From positions 1-50,381 of the forward strand of contig JAGOAJ010000024.1 in the NCBI GenBank assembly GCA_017983955.1: 50,381 nucleotides of DNA, in the 5' to 3' direction. Under the pieces are notes generated by a model. The model was not told the DNA's origin and ran no database searches. It was given only the letters and a program-made list of their open reading frames with translations. A program made the position numbers and the translations under genes. Below are positions 24,453-33,884 of this stretch, piece by piece. Each line of letters opens with the position of its first letter. Position 1 is the first letter of the stretch. Source of the DNA: Burkholderiaceae bacterium (lineage in GTDB: Bacteria > Pseudomonadota > Gammaproteobacteria > Burkholderiales > Burkholderiaceae_B).

Positions 24453-25256
24453 TCAGGATGAACGCTTACGCCAGTGGATACGGTTGGCAATAACCACCGC
24501 AATACCCACAGCCAGCATGAACAAGGTGGCCAGGGCATTGATTTCAGGCTTTAGCCCCAAGCGCACCCTGGAGAATACTTCGAGTGGCAAGGTCGTATAC
24601 CCTGGACCGGACAAGAAAGACGCCACCACCACGTCATCCAGCGACAGCGTAAACGCCAGCAGCCAGGCTGCCAGCAAGGCCGGAAAAATCAAGGGTAGTG
24701 TAATCACAAAAAACACTTTCAATGGGGTGGCACCCAGATCCAGGGCAGCTTCTTCCAGTGAACGATCCAGATCACGTATACGTGATTGGATAATCACGGC
24801 GACATAGGCCATACATAGCGTCACATGCCCTATCCAGATGGTGAATATGCCATTGCCATCAGGCCAGCCCAGCAACTGGCTGATTTCCACAAACATCAGC
24901 AACAGCGATATGCCCAACACCACTTCGGGTATCACTAAGGGCGCGCTGACCAGCCCTATGTACAAGGCAAAACCAGGAAAACGCCCCATACGCGCCAGCA
25001 CATAACCTGCCCAAGTCCCTATGATGACAGCCGCCGTCGCGGTCATGGCGGCAATCAGCAAGGACAAGCGAGCAGCGCTAAGCAAGGCCTGATCCTGGAA
25101 TAGTTCGCCATACCATCTGAAGGAGAAGCCCGTCCAAGAAGTGATCATGGCGGAATCATTGAATGAAAATACCATCAGACACAGTATGGGCACATATAAA
25201 AATGCATAGCCCAGCGTCAGGACTATGGTGCGCAGCATAGGATTCGGCTTAATCAT
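24453..25256 (-). CDS. potI: Putrescine ABC transporter permease PotI
   Basis: A 267-aa inner-membrane permease with six predicted helices and the EAA loop LEEAALDLGATPLKVFF, which docks on the ATPase. It corresponds to PotI/PotC of polyamine importers and forms the channel with PotH. The start overlaps the end of potH by 8 bp. The fourth gene of a potF-potG-potH-potI set. Confidence 0.9.
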   Translation of the reverse strand: MIKPNPMLRTIVLTLGYAFLYVPILCLMVFSFNDSAMITSWTGFSFRWYGELFQDQALLSAARLSLLIAAMTATAAVIIGTWAGYVLARMGRFPGFALYIGLVSAPLVIPEVVLGISLLLMFVEISQLLGWPDGNGIFTIWIGHVTLCMAYVAVIIQSRIRDLDRSLEEAALDLGATPLKVFFVITLPLIFPALLAAWLLAFTLSLDDVVVASFLSGPGYTTLPLEVFSRVRLGLKPEINALATLFMLAVGIAVVIANRIHWRKRSS

Positions 25257-26172
25257 GACGACCTCGCTTATGGCCTTCCAACTGTTTCACCTGGCTGTAC
25301 TGAAAAATCACCAAAGGCACTAATAACAGCATGACCATGACGCAGGTCACTGCGGCGGCCATGGGCCAGTCGGCATTATTAAAAAACTCTGTCCACATGA
25401 CGCGCCCCATCATCAGGGTGTTGGCGCCCCCCAGCATTTCGGGAATTACGTATTCACCTACCGACGGAATAAACACCAGCATGCACCCCGCAATCACGCC
25501 AGGCATGGTCTGGGGCAAAGTCACACTAATGAAGGCACGCCAGGGCCGTGCTCCCAGGTCATAGGCGGCTTCCAGCAAGCGTATATCCAGCTTGACCAGG
25601 TTGGCATACAGCGGCAGGATGAAAAATGGCAGGTAGGCATACACCAAGCCTATGTACACAGCCAGATCGGTGCGATAGATTTCCAGCGGCGCGCTAATCA
25701 AGCCCAGCCACTGCAATAACTTATTCAGTAGGCCGTCGTTGCGCAATATGCCCACCCAGGCGTAAACGCGCAACAACAAGGACGTCCAGAACGGCAGTAT
25801 CACGCCCAGCAACAGCACATTACGTATCGCTGGATTGGAGCGCGCAATGTAATAGGCCATGGGATAGCCTATCAAGGCGCAACACACCGTAGTCACCGCC
25901 GCCATCTTGACCGAATTCAAGTACGTGGCAATGTACAGACTATCGGTAAATAGCAAGACATAGCCGCGCAAGTTCAAGGTTAACGCCAAGGCTTGATCTT
26001 TCAGTTCAGCCAAGGGCGTATACGGTGGTATGCCAAACTTCAGGTCAGCAAAGCTGATTTTCAATACCAGCAGGAAAGGCAGCAACAAAAACAGCGCCAG
26101 CCACACAAAAGGCGGCGCTATCGCCAAGGTCCGGGTCGAGGGCAGCAAGCTGCGCCAGGAGCTATGCTTCAT
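25249..26172 (-). CDS. potH: Putrescine ABC transporter permease PotH
   Basis: A 307-aa permease with six helices, a first helix near residues 18-38 and the EAA motif LLEAAYDLGARPWRAF. The segment PEMLGGANTLMMGRVM is characteristic of PotH/PotB. It overlaps potG by 4 bp and potI by 8 bp, so the three are coupled and the stoichiometry is probably fixed. Confidence 0.9.
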   Translation of the reverse strand: MKHSSWRSLLPSTRTLAIAPPFVWLALFLLLPFLLVLKISFADLKFGIPPYTPLAELKDQALALTLNLRGYVLLFTDSLYIATYLNSVKMAAVTTVCCALIGYPMAYYIARSNPAIRNVLLLGVILPFWTSLLLRVYAWVGILRNDGLLNKLLQWLGLISAPLEIYRTDLAVYIGLVYAYLPFFILPLYANLVKLDIRLLEAAYDLGARPWRAFISVTLPQTMPGVIAGCMLVFIPSVGEYVIPEMLGGANTLMMGRVMWTEFFNNADWPMAAAVTCVMVMLLLVPLVIFQYSQVKQLEGHKRGRHD

Positions 26173-27299
26173 GATGTCAGAACTAGCGCGCTGTCGTTGG
26201 ACCAGGTCACGAAGACCTCATCATCTATGCCTGGTGCATCGGCTTGCGCCAAGGCCAGGCTAGGCATAGTTGCCTCTATGACCTGACCAGCATCCAGTCG
26301 TATCTGGTAGCGGGCATAACTACCCATCCAGGCGAAGTGGCTGACCATGCCATGGCCCCAGTTAGCGTCGGCGTCGGGTTGCTCGCGGGTGACCTGGATA
26401 TGTTCCGGGCGCACAGACACATGCACTTCCATCCCTAAGGGTTCGCTGACCCCGTGGTTAACGTACAAAGGCCGGGTCAGCGCATCGCTTTCGATCAGCA
26501 CATGATCAGGCTCATCAACCACGATGGTGCCAGTAAATAGATTGGTCGACCCTATGAACCCGGCCACAAAGCGCGAATTAGGAAACATGTAAACATCATT
26601 TGGCGTGCCACACTGCACGATTTGCCCTTCTGACATAACCGCCAGGCGATGAGCCATCGTCATGGCTTCTTCCTGATCGTGGGTCACCATAATGCAAGTG
26701 ACGCCAACCTGATCCAGTATTTTGACCAATTCTATCTGGGTCTTTTGGCGTATTTGCTTGTCCAGGGCCGACATGGGTTCGTCCAGCAGCAATAGCTTGG
26801 GACGCTTAACCAGGCTGCGGGCCAAGGCCACGCGCTGCTGCTGCCCGCCGGAAAGCTGATGGGGCTTGCGCCTGGCATAGCCCGCCATCTGCACCAGATC
26901 CAGCGCCTCAAAGACACGCTCGTGGATTTCGTTCTTGGCCACGCCTTCCTGCTTAAGACCGAACGCCACGTTGGCCTCTACCGTCATGTGCGGAAACAAG
27001 GCATAGGACTGGAACATCATGTTGACTGGCCGCCGGTAAGGCGGAAGTTGAGTGATGTCTTCGTTATCCAGCCAGATGCGTCCGGAAGTGACTTCCTCGA
27101 AGCCAGCCAGCATGCGCAGCAAGGTGGATTTCCCACAACCCGAGCTGCCAAGCAAGGCGAACAGTTCATGACGGCGCACGGACAAACTGACCGACTGCAC
27201 CGCCACTGTGTCGCCAAAAATTTTGACGACCTCTTCGACACGCACGAATTCGTCGGCGTCACCCGACCAGGACGACGCCACGGAACGACTGTCTTGCAT
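26169..27299 (-). CDS. potG: Putrescine ABC transporter ATP-binding protein PotG
   Basis: A 376-aa ATPase with Walker A LLGSSGCGKST, signature LSGGQQQRVALARSL, Walker B LLLLDEP and the switch His in VTHDQEEA, followed by a C-terminal TOBE-type regulatory domain, as in the PotA/PotG group. ATG 27299 (MQDSRS) was chosen: it lies 5 bp after the potF stop with GGGGCG upstream. The longer frame to 27332 overlaps potF. Confidence 0.92.
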   Translation of the reverse strand: MQDSRSVASSWSGDADEFVRVEEVVKIFGDTVAVQSVSLSVRRHELFALLGSSGCGKSTLLRMLAGFEEVTSGRIWLDNEDITQLPPYRRPVNMMFQSYALFPHMTVEANVAFGLKQEGVAKNEIHERVFEALDLVQMAGYARRKPHQLSGGQQQRVALARSLVKRPKLLLLDEPMSALDKQIRQKTQIELVKILDQVGVTCIMVTHDQEEAMTMAHRLAVMSEGQIVQCGTPNDVYMFPNSRFVAGFIGSTNLFTGTIVVDEPDHVLIESDALTRPLYVNHGVSEPLGMEVHVSVRPEHIQVTREQPDADANWGHGMVSHFAWMGSYARYQIRLDAGQVIEATMPSLALAQADAPGIDDEVFVTWSNDSALVLTS

Positions 27300-27304
27300 A
27301 GCGC

Positions 27305-28405
27305 TTAACGCCCCGACTTGAGTTCCGCCCACATACGCGTTTGCAGGCGTTGTATGGGCAAGGGCTGAGCCTTAAGCACGTAAAGTGTTTTCGAGACTTC
27401 AGGGCCGGGGTAGATCATGGGATTTTCGGCCACTTCCTTGATCACATGCTTACGCGCCTCTTGGTTGGCGTTAGGGTAAAACATGGTGTTGGTAATGGCA
27501 GCGTGAACTTCGGGAGTTTCTATGTAATTGATAAAAGCATGGGCCTGATCCACATTGGCCGCATCTTTGGGAATAGCCATAGTGTCAAACCAGGCTGGCG
27601 CCCCACCGTGCGGGATGTAGTAATCAATGGCATAGCCTTTTTTGGCTTCCCGGGCGCGCTGGCTGGCGATCATGACGTCGCCTGAATACCCATAAACCAT
27701 GCACAGATCGCCCACAGCCAGTTCATCGATATAGCCCGAGGAGCTAAACTGACGGATATAAGGTCGTATGGTTTTCAATAGCGCCAGCGCCTGCTTGTAG
27801 TCCTCAGGTTCGCTGCTATTGGGATCTTTGCCCTGATAGTGCAGGACGGCAGGAAATACCTGAGCAGCTTCGTCCAGCATGGAAATACCGCACGACTTGA
27901 GCTTTTCCGCATTCTCCGGTTTGAACAACATGTCCCAGCTACCTAGGTCCACGTCATCGCCCATGATTTCGCGCACTTTGGTGACGTTGTAACCCAGGCC
28001 ATTAGTACCATAGCCCCAGGGCACCAGATACTGGTTGCCAGGGTCCACTGAAGCGACCAAGGCCATGATGTTGGCATCCAGATACTGCCAGTTGGGTATT
28101 TTTGTTTTATCCAGCTTCTGGAACAGGCCGCCTTCGAGCTGACGCGCCGCATAGTTCGTGGATGGCACAACCACGTCATAACCGGACTTGCCGGTCAATA
28201 GCTTGGCTTGCAAGGTGTCGTTGCTGTCATAGACATCGTAACGGGCCTTGATGCCAGTGGCTTTTTCAAAACCGGAAATAGTATCGGGGGCCGTATATTC
28301 GGCCCAGTTATAGATATTGACGACCGGAGTTTGGCTCCAAACAGGCGACATTGCCGCCACCGTTGCCGTTCCTACCAACAGTTGTTTCAGCAAGCTGAAT
28401 TTCAT
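27305..28405 (-). CDS. potF: Putrescine-binding periplasmic protein PotF
   Basis: The 366-aa receptor has a signal peptide (MKFSLLKQLLVGTATVAAM, probably cut near SQT at about 25) and the family start VVNIYNWAEYTAPDTI, with the first-lobe Trp/Tyr that stack on the polyamine. Length agrees with E. coli PotF (370). ATG 28405 was chosen for the signal peptide and GAGGG upstream; the frame continues to 28528 without meaning. It heads the potFGHI operon, 62 bp after the kdkA stop, and gathers putrescine in the periplasm. Confidence 0.93.
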   Translation of the reverse strand: MKFSLLKQLLVGTATVAAMSPVWSQTPVVNIYNWAEYTAPDTISGFEKATGIKARYDVYDSNDTLQAKLLTGKSGYDVVVPSTNYAARQLEGGLFQKLDKTKIPNWQYLDANIMALVASVDPGNQYLVPWGYGTNGLGYNVTKVREIMGDDVDLGSWDMLFKPENAEKLKSCGISMLDEAAQVFPAVLHYQGKDPNSSEPEDYKQALALLKTIRPYIRQFSSSGYIDELAVGDLCMVYGYSGDVMIASQRAREAKKGYAIDYYIPHGGAPAWFDTMAIPKDAANVDQAHAFINYIETPEVHAAITNTMFYPNANQEARKHVIKEVAENPMIYPGPEVSKTLYVLKAQPLPIQRLQTRMWAELKSGR

Positions 28406-28467
28406 TGCAACCCTCGCTAGACAGTACAAGAAAACCCAAAAGGCGTGATGATAAAGCTTTTTCAGTG

Positions 28468-29187
28468 TTAGGGGGGAGATAGTACCTTTAACTGGTCTGT
28501 ATACGACTGATTGAACGGCTGCCACCACTGTTCACCCTGCTCTCCGGCGACTTTAATCAGCGAGCGGCGCAGACGCGCCAAGTTGGCTGTTCGTAGTGTA
28601 GCGGTCATAGGCAAACGCCTGCCCTTGTCGAAATCAATCAGCCATACCAGCCCCTGTTCATTGACCAGAATATTGTAGGCATTCAGATCGGCATGCCAGA
28701 CTCCTGCCTGGTGCATAGCCAGCACCGCGCCAGCCACAGCCTGGTGATGGCCCTGAGACAACACATGTGCCAAGGTTTGCACATGGGCTATGCGCCGCAC
28801 CAAGATAGATGCCGTATAAAACAAACCCTGGCGGGTATAGCTGGCGGCCAAGGGTTCAGGCACAGGCAGCCCTGCGCCCGCCATGTAATGGAGCAACTGA
28901 AATTCCGCATAGGCGCGGGTGGACTCGGCACCCGTCCACCAATAATGATGGCTATTGAGGCGCGCCATCAAACCGCCCCGACGATAATGACGCAAGACAG
29001 CCGCGCCAAAATCGCCATCAACAAACCAGGCTGCCTGACGTCCCCCCTGACTAACAGGGACGACATTCATACGCGCTGCAGTCGGATCAAAAAGATAGGG
29101 ACCCGGGTCGAGTACCTGGCTGGTATCCACGCGTAGCTCCATCGCTCCAAACGATAAATCACGTATTGCCATGCTGCCTGTCATCAT
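28468..29187 (-). CDS. kdkA: 3-deoxy-D-manno-octulosonic acid kinase
   Basis: KdkA phosphorylates the single Kdo of the LPS inner core, using ATP. The 239-aa size fits (about 240 in Haemophilus). Kinase-fold motifs are visible: WHADLNAYNILV (catalytic Asp and metal-binding Asn) and WLIDFDKGR (metal-binding Asp). The N-terminal region AVLRHYRRGGLMARL is typical of the family. It implies a core with one phosphorylated Kdo, as in Bordetella and Haemophilus. Start overlaps the FtsX-type permease gene by 4 bp, away from the main LPS locus. Confidence 0.92.
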   Translation of the reverse strand: MMTGSMAIRDLSFGAMELRVDTSQVLDPGPYLFDPTAARMNVVPVSQGGRQAAWFVDGDFGAAVLRHYRRGGLMARLNSHHYWWTGAESTRAYAEFQLLHYMAGAGLPVPEPLAASYTRQGLFYTASILVRRIAHVQTLAHVLSQGHHQAVAGAVLAMHQAGVWHADLNAYNILVNEQGLVWLIDFDKGRRLPMTATLRTANLARLRRSLIKVAGEQGEQWWQPFNQSYTDQLKVLSPP

Positions 29188-31685
29188 CCTGCCCTAAGAG
29201 TGACCAAGGGGGGCGAACTAAGCACTCCCCTTAACGCCAGACCGCCGCCCAATATGGCGGCGCTGACGCCCCCGACTACACCCGCCACCACTGGCCACCA
29301 GGAGTAAGCCAAGGTGAAATGAAAGACCTGACTGGCCAGCAATGCCGCTATCCCTACGGCGCCACCCGCCGCCATTAACCCGGCCAACACCCCCAACAAC
29401 AGCAACTCGATATACAAGGCCAGACGCAGTTGGCGCCCACTGGCGCCCAAGACGCGTAGTATTGCGACTTCATGCATGCGTTCATCACGCGTGGCAAACA
29501 AGGCCGCGCCCAGTACCAAAATGCCTGCAGCCACCGTGAATAGGAACAATAGCTGTACTGCTTGTATGACCTGGTCCAACACACGTTGGACCTGCCCCAA
29601 GATGGCCCCCACATCAAAGACCGTCAGGTTCGGAAACTGGGCCACCAAATCCTTGGTCAAGCCTGGCTGGTCGGCTGGCAAATGAAACGATGTAATGTAG
29701 GTTGCTGGCGCCTGCTGCAAGGCGGCGGGACTAAGCAAAGCAAAGAAATTCACCTGGAAAGAATCCCACTGGACCTCGCGTAGTCCACTGACCAATACCT
29801 GCACAGACTGGCCAGCCACATCAAAGCTCAAGCTATCGCCCACCTTGACCCCTAGCGTGTCGGCCAACTTATTTTCCAACGACGCTTCAGGCTGATCGGG
29901 ATGCAGCCAACGCCCCTGGCTGATGCGATTGCTGGCCGGTAAGCGGTCGGCCCAAGACAGGTTGAATTCGCGCTGTATCATGTTGCGAGCACGTTCATCC
30001 TCGTAGTCATCGGCGCTAACAGCCCGCTGGTTGATGGCTACCAAGCGTCCACGTACCATGGGCGACAAGGCGGCTGCCGTCAACCCGTCCTGCTGTAGAC
30101 GATGACGCACCGCATCCACCTGATCAGCCTGTATATTGATCAAAAAAGTATTGGGCGCGTCAGGCGGGACGGTATTTTGCCAGCCATGCAGCAAATCCGT
30201 ACGGGTTATCGCCAGCAACAACAATATCATCAGCCCCATCGCCAAGGCGCACAGCTGTGTCACCGTCAAGGCGCGGCGTTGCGACATACCAGCCAAGGCA
30301 AAACGCAGGGCGGGGAAACCAACAAACCACTGTCGCGCCCGCCCACCGGCGCCCACCAGAACATAGGCCAGCAAGGCAAATACCCCAAAAGCCAGTAAAA
30401 ATCCCAGACTGACCACAGCGCTAAGCATAATGTTGCCAGCGACCCACGCAATCAGAACTGCAAAAGCGCACAAACCCAACAAGTAAGCAGGCCAGCGCTT
30501 AATGGCCTGTACGTCAGATTCGCGTCGCAAAATACGCGCGGGTGCTACCTGCGGCAAACCTGCCAGCGGCGGCAGCGCAAAACCCAACAACAGCAACATA
30601 CCGGTTGCCAGCCCCTGCCATGCCGGCTGCCAACCAGGTAAAGGCAGATCCGCCCCTATCAAGGTGCTAACCAGTATCACCAGTCCCTGGTGCGCAACAT
30701 AGCCAGCCAAAGTGCCTGCCACCGAAGCCAACACACCCAGCGACAGGAACTCGGTCCATAGCAGCCCTCCTAGTTGGGACTTGCTGGCGCCCAGGCAGCG
30801 CATTATGGCTATGCCATCCCTATGCCTAAGGCTGAAGCGTCGTGCCGCCAGCGCCACGGCCACCGCCGCGATCATGACGGTCAGCAAGGCCACCAGCGTC
30901 AAAAACTGATCGGCCCGTTCCAGGGCTTGCTGCAGCTCCGGTCGATTGCCCTCCAGGGTGCTAAGCTTTTGCCCAGGCTGCATGTGACTATCCAGCCACG
31001 TTTTATAGCGATCCAAGGCCGCGGGCTGACCTGCGACCAACAACTGATGCCGCACTCGGCTGCCAGGTGCGATCAGGCCAGTGGCTGGCAAATCGGCCAA
31101 GGCCACCATAAGACGGGGCGCCACATTGACAAACTGCAGGCCACGATCAGGCTCGTAGGTAATGATGCGCGCTATGGTCAGGTGACTTAGCCCTACCTCT
31201 ATCTTGTCACCCACTGCCACGCCCAGCATGGTCAAGATCTGTGGGTCGGCCCAGACCGTACCCACTGGCGGCGCCTGATCTGCGGCCTGGTCAACAGCAC
31301 CCAGGCTATCCGCCACCCGCAGTTGTCCACGTAGTGGGTAATTGGGCGCCACGGCCTTAATAGACACCAATTGGGTGACATCGCCATGGCTAACCATGGA
31401 CGGAAACTGCACCGTGGTAGCTGTTGCCAGCGATAAGTCCTGCGCTTGTTGATAAAAGGCCGGCGGCAAAGGGTCATTGCCCTGCACCACCAGATCGGCC
31501 CCCAACATTTGGGCCGAGTCGCGCGTTAGCGCACCGCTTACGCGATCAGCCAGAAAACCCACGCTGGTGACCGCCGCTACCGCGATGACCAATGCGCTGG
31601 CCAGCAAGCGCAGCTCGCCAGAACGCCAGTCGCGACGCAATGCGCGCAAACCTGCGCCTATCTTGGGTAAACGTCCACTGAACAT
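29184..31685 (-). CDS. FtsX-like ABC transporter permease (YbbP family)
   Basis: The 833-aa protein has the YbbP plan: an N-terminal helix (about 26-48), a large periplasmic domain, four helices with FtsX motifs (about 258-420), further helices in the middle, a second periplasmic domain and three C-terminal helices (FTVAAGILVLGAALFATRDER). YbbAP-type transporters handle lipids or lipoproteins. They normally sit beside a YbbA ATPase gene; here the neighbours are kdkA and a TauE exporter and no partner ATPase is adjacent. It overlaps kdkA by 4 bp. Confidence 0.88.
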   Translation of the reverse strand: MFSGRLPKIGAGLRALRRDWRSGELRLLASALVIAVAAVTSVGFLADRVSGALTRDSAQMLGADLVVQGNDPLPPAFYQQAQDLSLATATTVQFPSMVSHGDVTQLVSIKAVAPNYPLRGQLRVADSLGAVDQAADQAPPVGTVWADPQILTMLGVAVGDKIEVGLSHLTIARIITYEPDRGLQFVNVAPRLMVALADLPATGLIAPGSRVRHQLLVAGQPAALDRYKTWLDSHMQPGQKLSTLEGNRPELQQALERADQFLTLVALLTVMIAAVAVALAARRFSLRHRDGIAIMRCLGASKSQLGGLLWTEFLSLGVLASVAGTLAGYVAHQGLVILVSTLIGADLPLPGWQPAWQGLATGMLLLLGFALPPLAGLPQVAPARILRRESDVQAIKRWPAYLLGLCAFAVLIAWVAGNIMLSAVVSLGFLLAFGVFALLAYVLVGAGGRARQWFVGFPALRFALAGMSQRRALTVTQLCALAMGLMILLLLAITRTDLLHGWQNTVPPDAPNTFLINIQADQVDAVRHRLQQDGLTAAALSPMVRGRLVAINQRAVSADDYEDERARNMIQREFNLSWADRLPASNRISQGRWLHPDQPEASLENKLADTLGVKVGDSLSFDVAGQSVQVLVSGLREVQWDSFQVNFFALLSPAALQQAPATYITSFHLPADQPGLTKDLVAQFPNLTVFDVGAILGQVQRVLDQVIQAVQLLFLFTVAAGILVLGAALFATRDERMHEVAILRVLGASGRQLRLALYIELLLLGVLAGLMAAGGAVGIAALLASQVFHFTLAYSWWPVVAGVVGGVSAAILGGGLALRGVLSSPPLVTLRAG

Positions 31686-31688
31686 GGT

Positions 31689-32465
31689 TCAGGCCTTTAG
31701 TAGCAATAGCACCATGATGACCAGCAACATGCATGCAAAAATCAATTTAAGTCTAGGCTCGGGCAAGGAGTACGCCAGCCTGACGCCATAAGGCACCAAA
31801 AAAACACTGCCTAGCGCCATGGGCAAACCCACCGTCCAGTCCACATAGCCATGTGCTGAATAAGTAATTAACGCCACCAGTATGCCTGGCATGATCATGG
31901 TCAGGCCCAATGCTTGGGCACCGGTTTGCGGCAATCGAAAGAAAGTAGTCAGCAGCGGGACGACCAACACCGAGCCACCTACCCCGAACACCCCACCCGC
32001 CAAACCCGCCAAAATACCGACCAAGGCAAACCAGCCCTTATGAAATTCGCTGGCACTGCGCCGCGATAACTGACGTTTACGCGGTTTAATTCGGATGCCG
32101 CTTTGATGAAAGTAAAATATCGCAATCAGAAAAACAAACAAGGCATACAGGCGTCGCAACAGTACCGGGTCCAGGCCCAACGCCAGTTGCGCGCCTAGCC
32201 AAGTAAATACCACAGAGCTGCACGCGGCAGCAGCAGCCGCGCCTAAGTCTATCTTGGCGTTCTTGTTGTATTGCCACACTGAAATCAACACTGCCGGCAG
32301 CACCATAATCAGCGCCGTACCCTGAGCTGTTTGCTGATCCATACCCAGTAGTAAACCTAACAGCGGTATAGCCAACAAGCCACCGCCTATACCCAGCACG
32401 CCGCCTGTGAATCCTATCAGGGCGCCCGACACCAAACATGCCGGTACCAATAAATACCAATCCAA
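31689..32465 (-). CDS. TauE/SafE-family sulfite/anion exporter
   Basis: A membrane protein of 258 aa with about eight helices and the duplicated family motif GFTGGVLGIGGGLLAIPLL (N-half) and AGLAGGVFGVGGSVLVVPLL (C-half). The family exports sulfite, sulfonates or related anions; the substrate here is not known. A TTG start at 32465 is proposed, because AGGGG stands 6 nt upstream and the first helix then begins at residue 4, as in relatives. The only upstream ATG (32534) would overlap radA by 56 bp and add 23 atypical residues. Confidence 0.85.
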   Translation of the reverse strand: MDWYLLVPACLVSGALIGFTGGVLGIGGGLLAIPLLGLLLGMDQQTAQGTALIMVLPAVLISVWQYNKNAKIDLGAAAAAACSSVVFTWLGAQLALGLDPVLLRRLYALFVFLIAIFYFHQSGIRIKPRKRQLSRRSASEFHKGWFALVGILAGLAGGVFGVGGSVLVVPLLTTFFRLPQTGAQALGLTMIMPGILVALITYSAHGYVDWTVGLPMALGSVFLVPYGVRLAYSLPEPRLKLIFACMLLVIMVLLLLKA

Positions 32466-32478
32466 TCTAAACCCCTGT

Positions 32479-33834
32479 TTACTGACGTAAGCGTGCAATG
32501 GCTGTATCGACGCGGTCCACAGCCCATACTTCAAGCCCCTCTATGGGCTGCTTGGGTGCATTCGCCTTGGGTATCAGTGCCACGCTAAAGCCCAGCTTGG
32601 CGGCTTCGCGCAAGCGCTCTTGGCCACGTGGAGCTGGCCGAATCTCGCCAGCCAAACCAACTTCACCAAACACCACCAACCCTGGTGGCAGGGGCTTATT
32701 CTGCAAGGACGACATGATCGCCAGCAATACGGGCAAGTCAGCGGCCGGTTCGGTGATTTTTACACCGCCCACGGCATTGACAAATACATCCTGGTCGTAG
32801 GTGATCACCCCCGCATGTCTGTGCATGACAGCCAGCAACATGGCCAAACGGCTGGCCTCCAGGCCGACCGAAAGACGACGCGGATTAGGCACGTGGGCAG
32901 TATCGACCAAGGCTTGAATTTCCACCAACAAGGGCCGCGTGCCTTCTTGGGTGGCCATCACACAAGACCCGGGGACATTTTGCTCGTGCTGAGACAAGAA
33001 TAAGGCCGACGGATTATTCACCCCGCGCAGGCCCCGGTCCGTCATAGCAAACACACCCAGCTCATTGACTGCGCCAAAACGGTTCTTGAACGCCCGTATC
33101 AAGCGAAAAGAGGAATGGGTATCGCCTTCGAAATACAGGACCGTATCCACGATATGTTCAAGGACACGCGGGCCGGCCAAGGTTCCATCTTTGGTAACGT
33201 GACCAATAAGCACGATGGAAATACCGGTTTGCTTGGCCAGGCGGGTCAATTGGGCCGCACATTCGCGTACCTGAGACACCGATCCCGGGGCCGCGCTAAG
33301 TTCGCTGGAATAAAGAGTTTGTATGGAGTCTATGACCGCAACGGCGGGCTTTTTGTCAGCCAACACACCCATGATGGATTCAAGCCGGATTTCAGCCAAT
33401 AGATCGACATTACCGGTGGGCAGTTCCAACCTGCGCGCCCGCATGGCTACCTGTTCAGCGGACTCTTCACCAGTAACGTACAGCACATCCACTGCTTGCG
33501 ATAGCGACACCAAAGCCTGCAGCAACAGAGTCGATTTCCCTATACCTGGGTCGCCGCCAATAAGCACCACCGCCCCAGTGACCAGGCCACCACCCAAGAC
33601 GCGATCGAATTCAGGCAGACCAGTAGGCTGACGCGGTAATTCGCGTGCTTCGATTTCCGCCAGGCTGCGCACCGGCGTAGCTCCCGCCAAGGGCGCGAAC
33701 CTATGCGTGGACAAGCCGGATTCACGCTGCTCTTGCAGCGTATTCCAGGAACCACAATGAGGGCATTTACCCTCCCATTTGGGACAAACGCCTGCGCATG
33801 CGCTACAGACATAAACTGTTTTTGCTTTAGCCAT
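32479..33834 (-). CDS. radA: DNA repair protein RadA
   Basis: RadA is a RecA-like helicase that drives branch migration in recombination. The 451-aa protein has an N-terminal zinc finger (VCSACAGVCPKWEGKCPHC), Walker A GGDPGIGKST near 92-101, the RadA-specific KNRFG motif and a C-terminal Lon-protease-like domain (GLAGEIRPAPRG, without a protease role). Length and order are fully typical. Confidence 0.96.
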   Translation of the reverse strand: MAKAKTVYVCSACAGVCPKWEGKCPHCGSWNTLQEQRESGLSTHRFAPLAGATPVRSLAEIEARELPRQPTGLPEFDRVLGGGLVTGAVVLIGGDPGIGKSTLLLQALVSLSQAVDVLYVTGEESAEQVAMRARRLELPTGNVDLLAEIRLESIMGVLADKKPAVAVIDSIQTLYSSELSAAPGSVSQVRECAAQLTRLAKQTGISIVLIGHVTKDGTLAGPRVLEHIVDTVLYFEGDTHSSFRLIRAFKNRFGAVNELGVFAMTDRGLRGVNNPSALFLSQHEQNVPGSCVMATQEGTRPLLVEIQALVDTAHVPNPRRLSVGLEASRLAMLLAVMHRHAGVITYDQDVFVNAVGGVKITEPAADLPVLLAIMSSLQNKPLPPGLVVFGEVGLAGEIRPAPRGQERLREAAKLGFSVALIPKANAPKQPIEGLEVWAVDRVDTAIARLRQ

Positions 33835-33884
33835 GGAGTCAGTTTAACCGGCATATCGCAGGTGAGTTCGGCAGCTCGCCCTAC

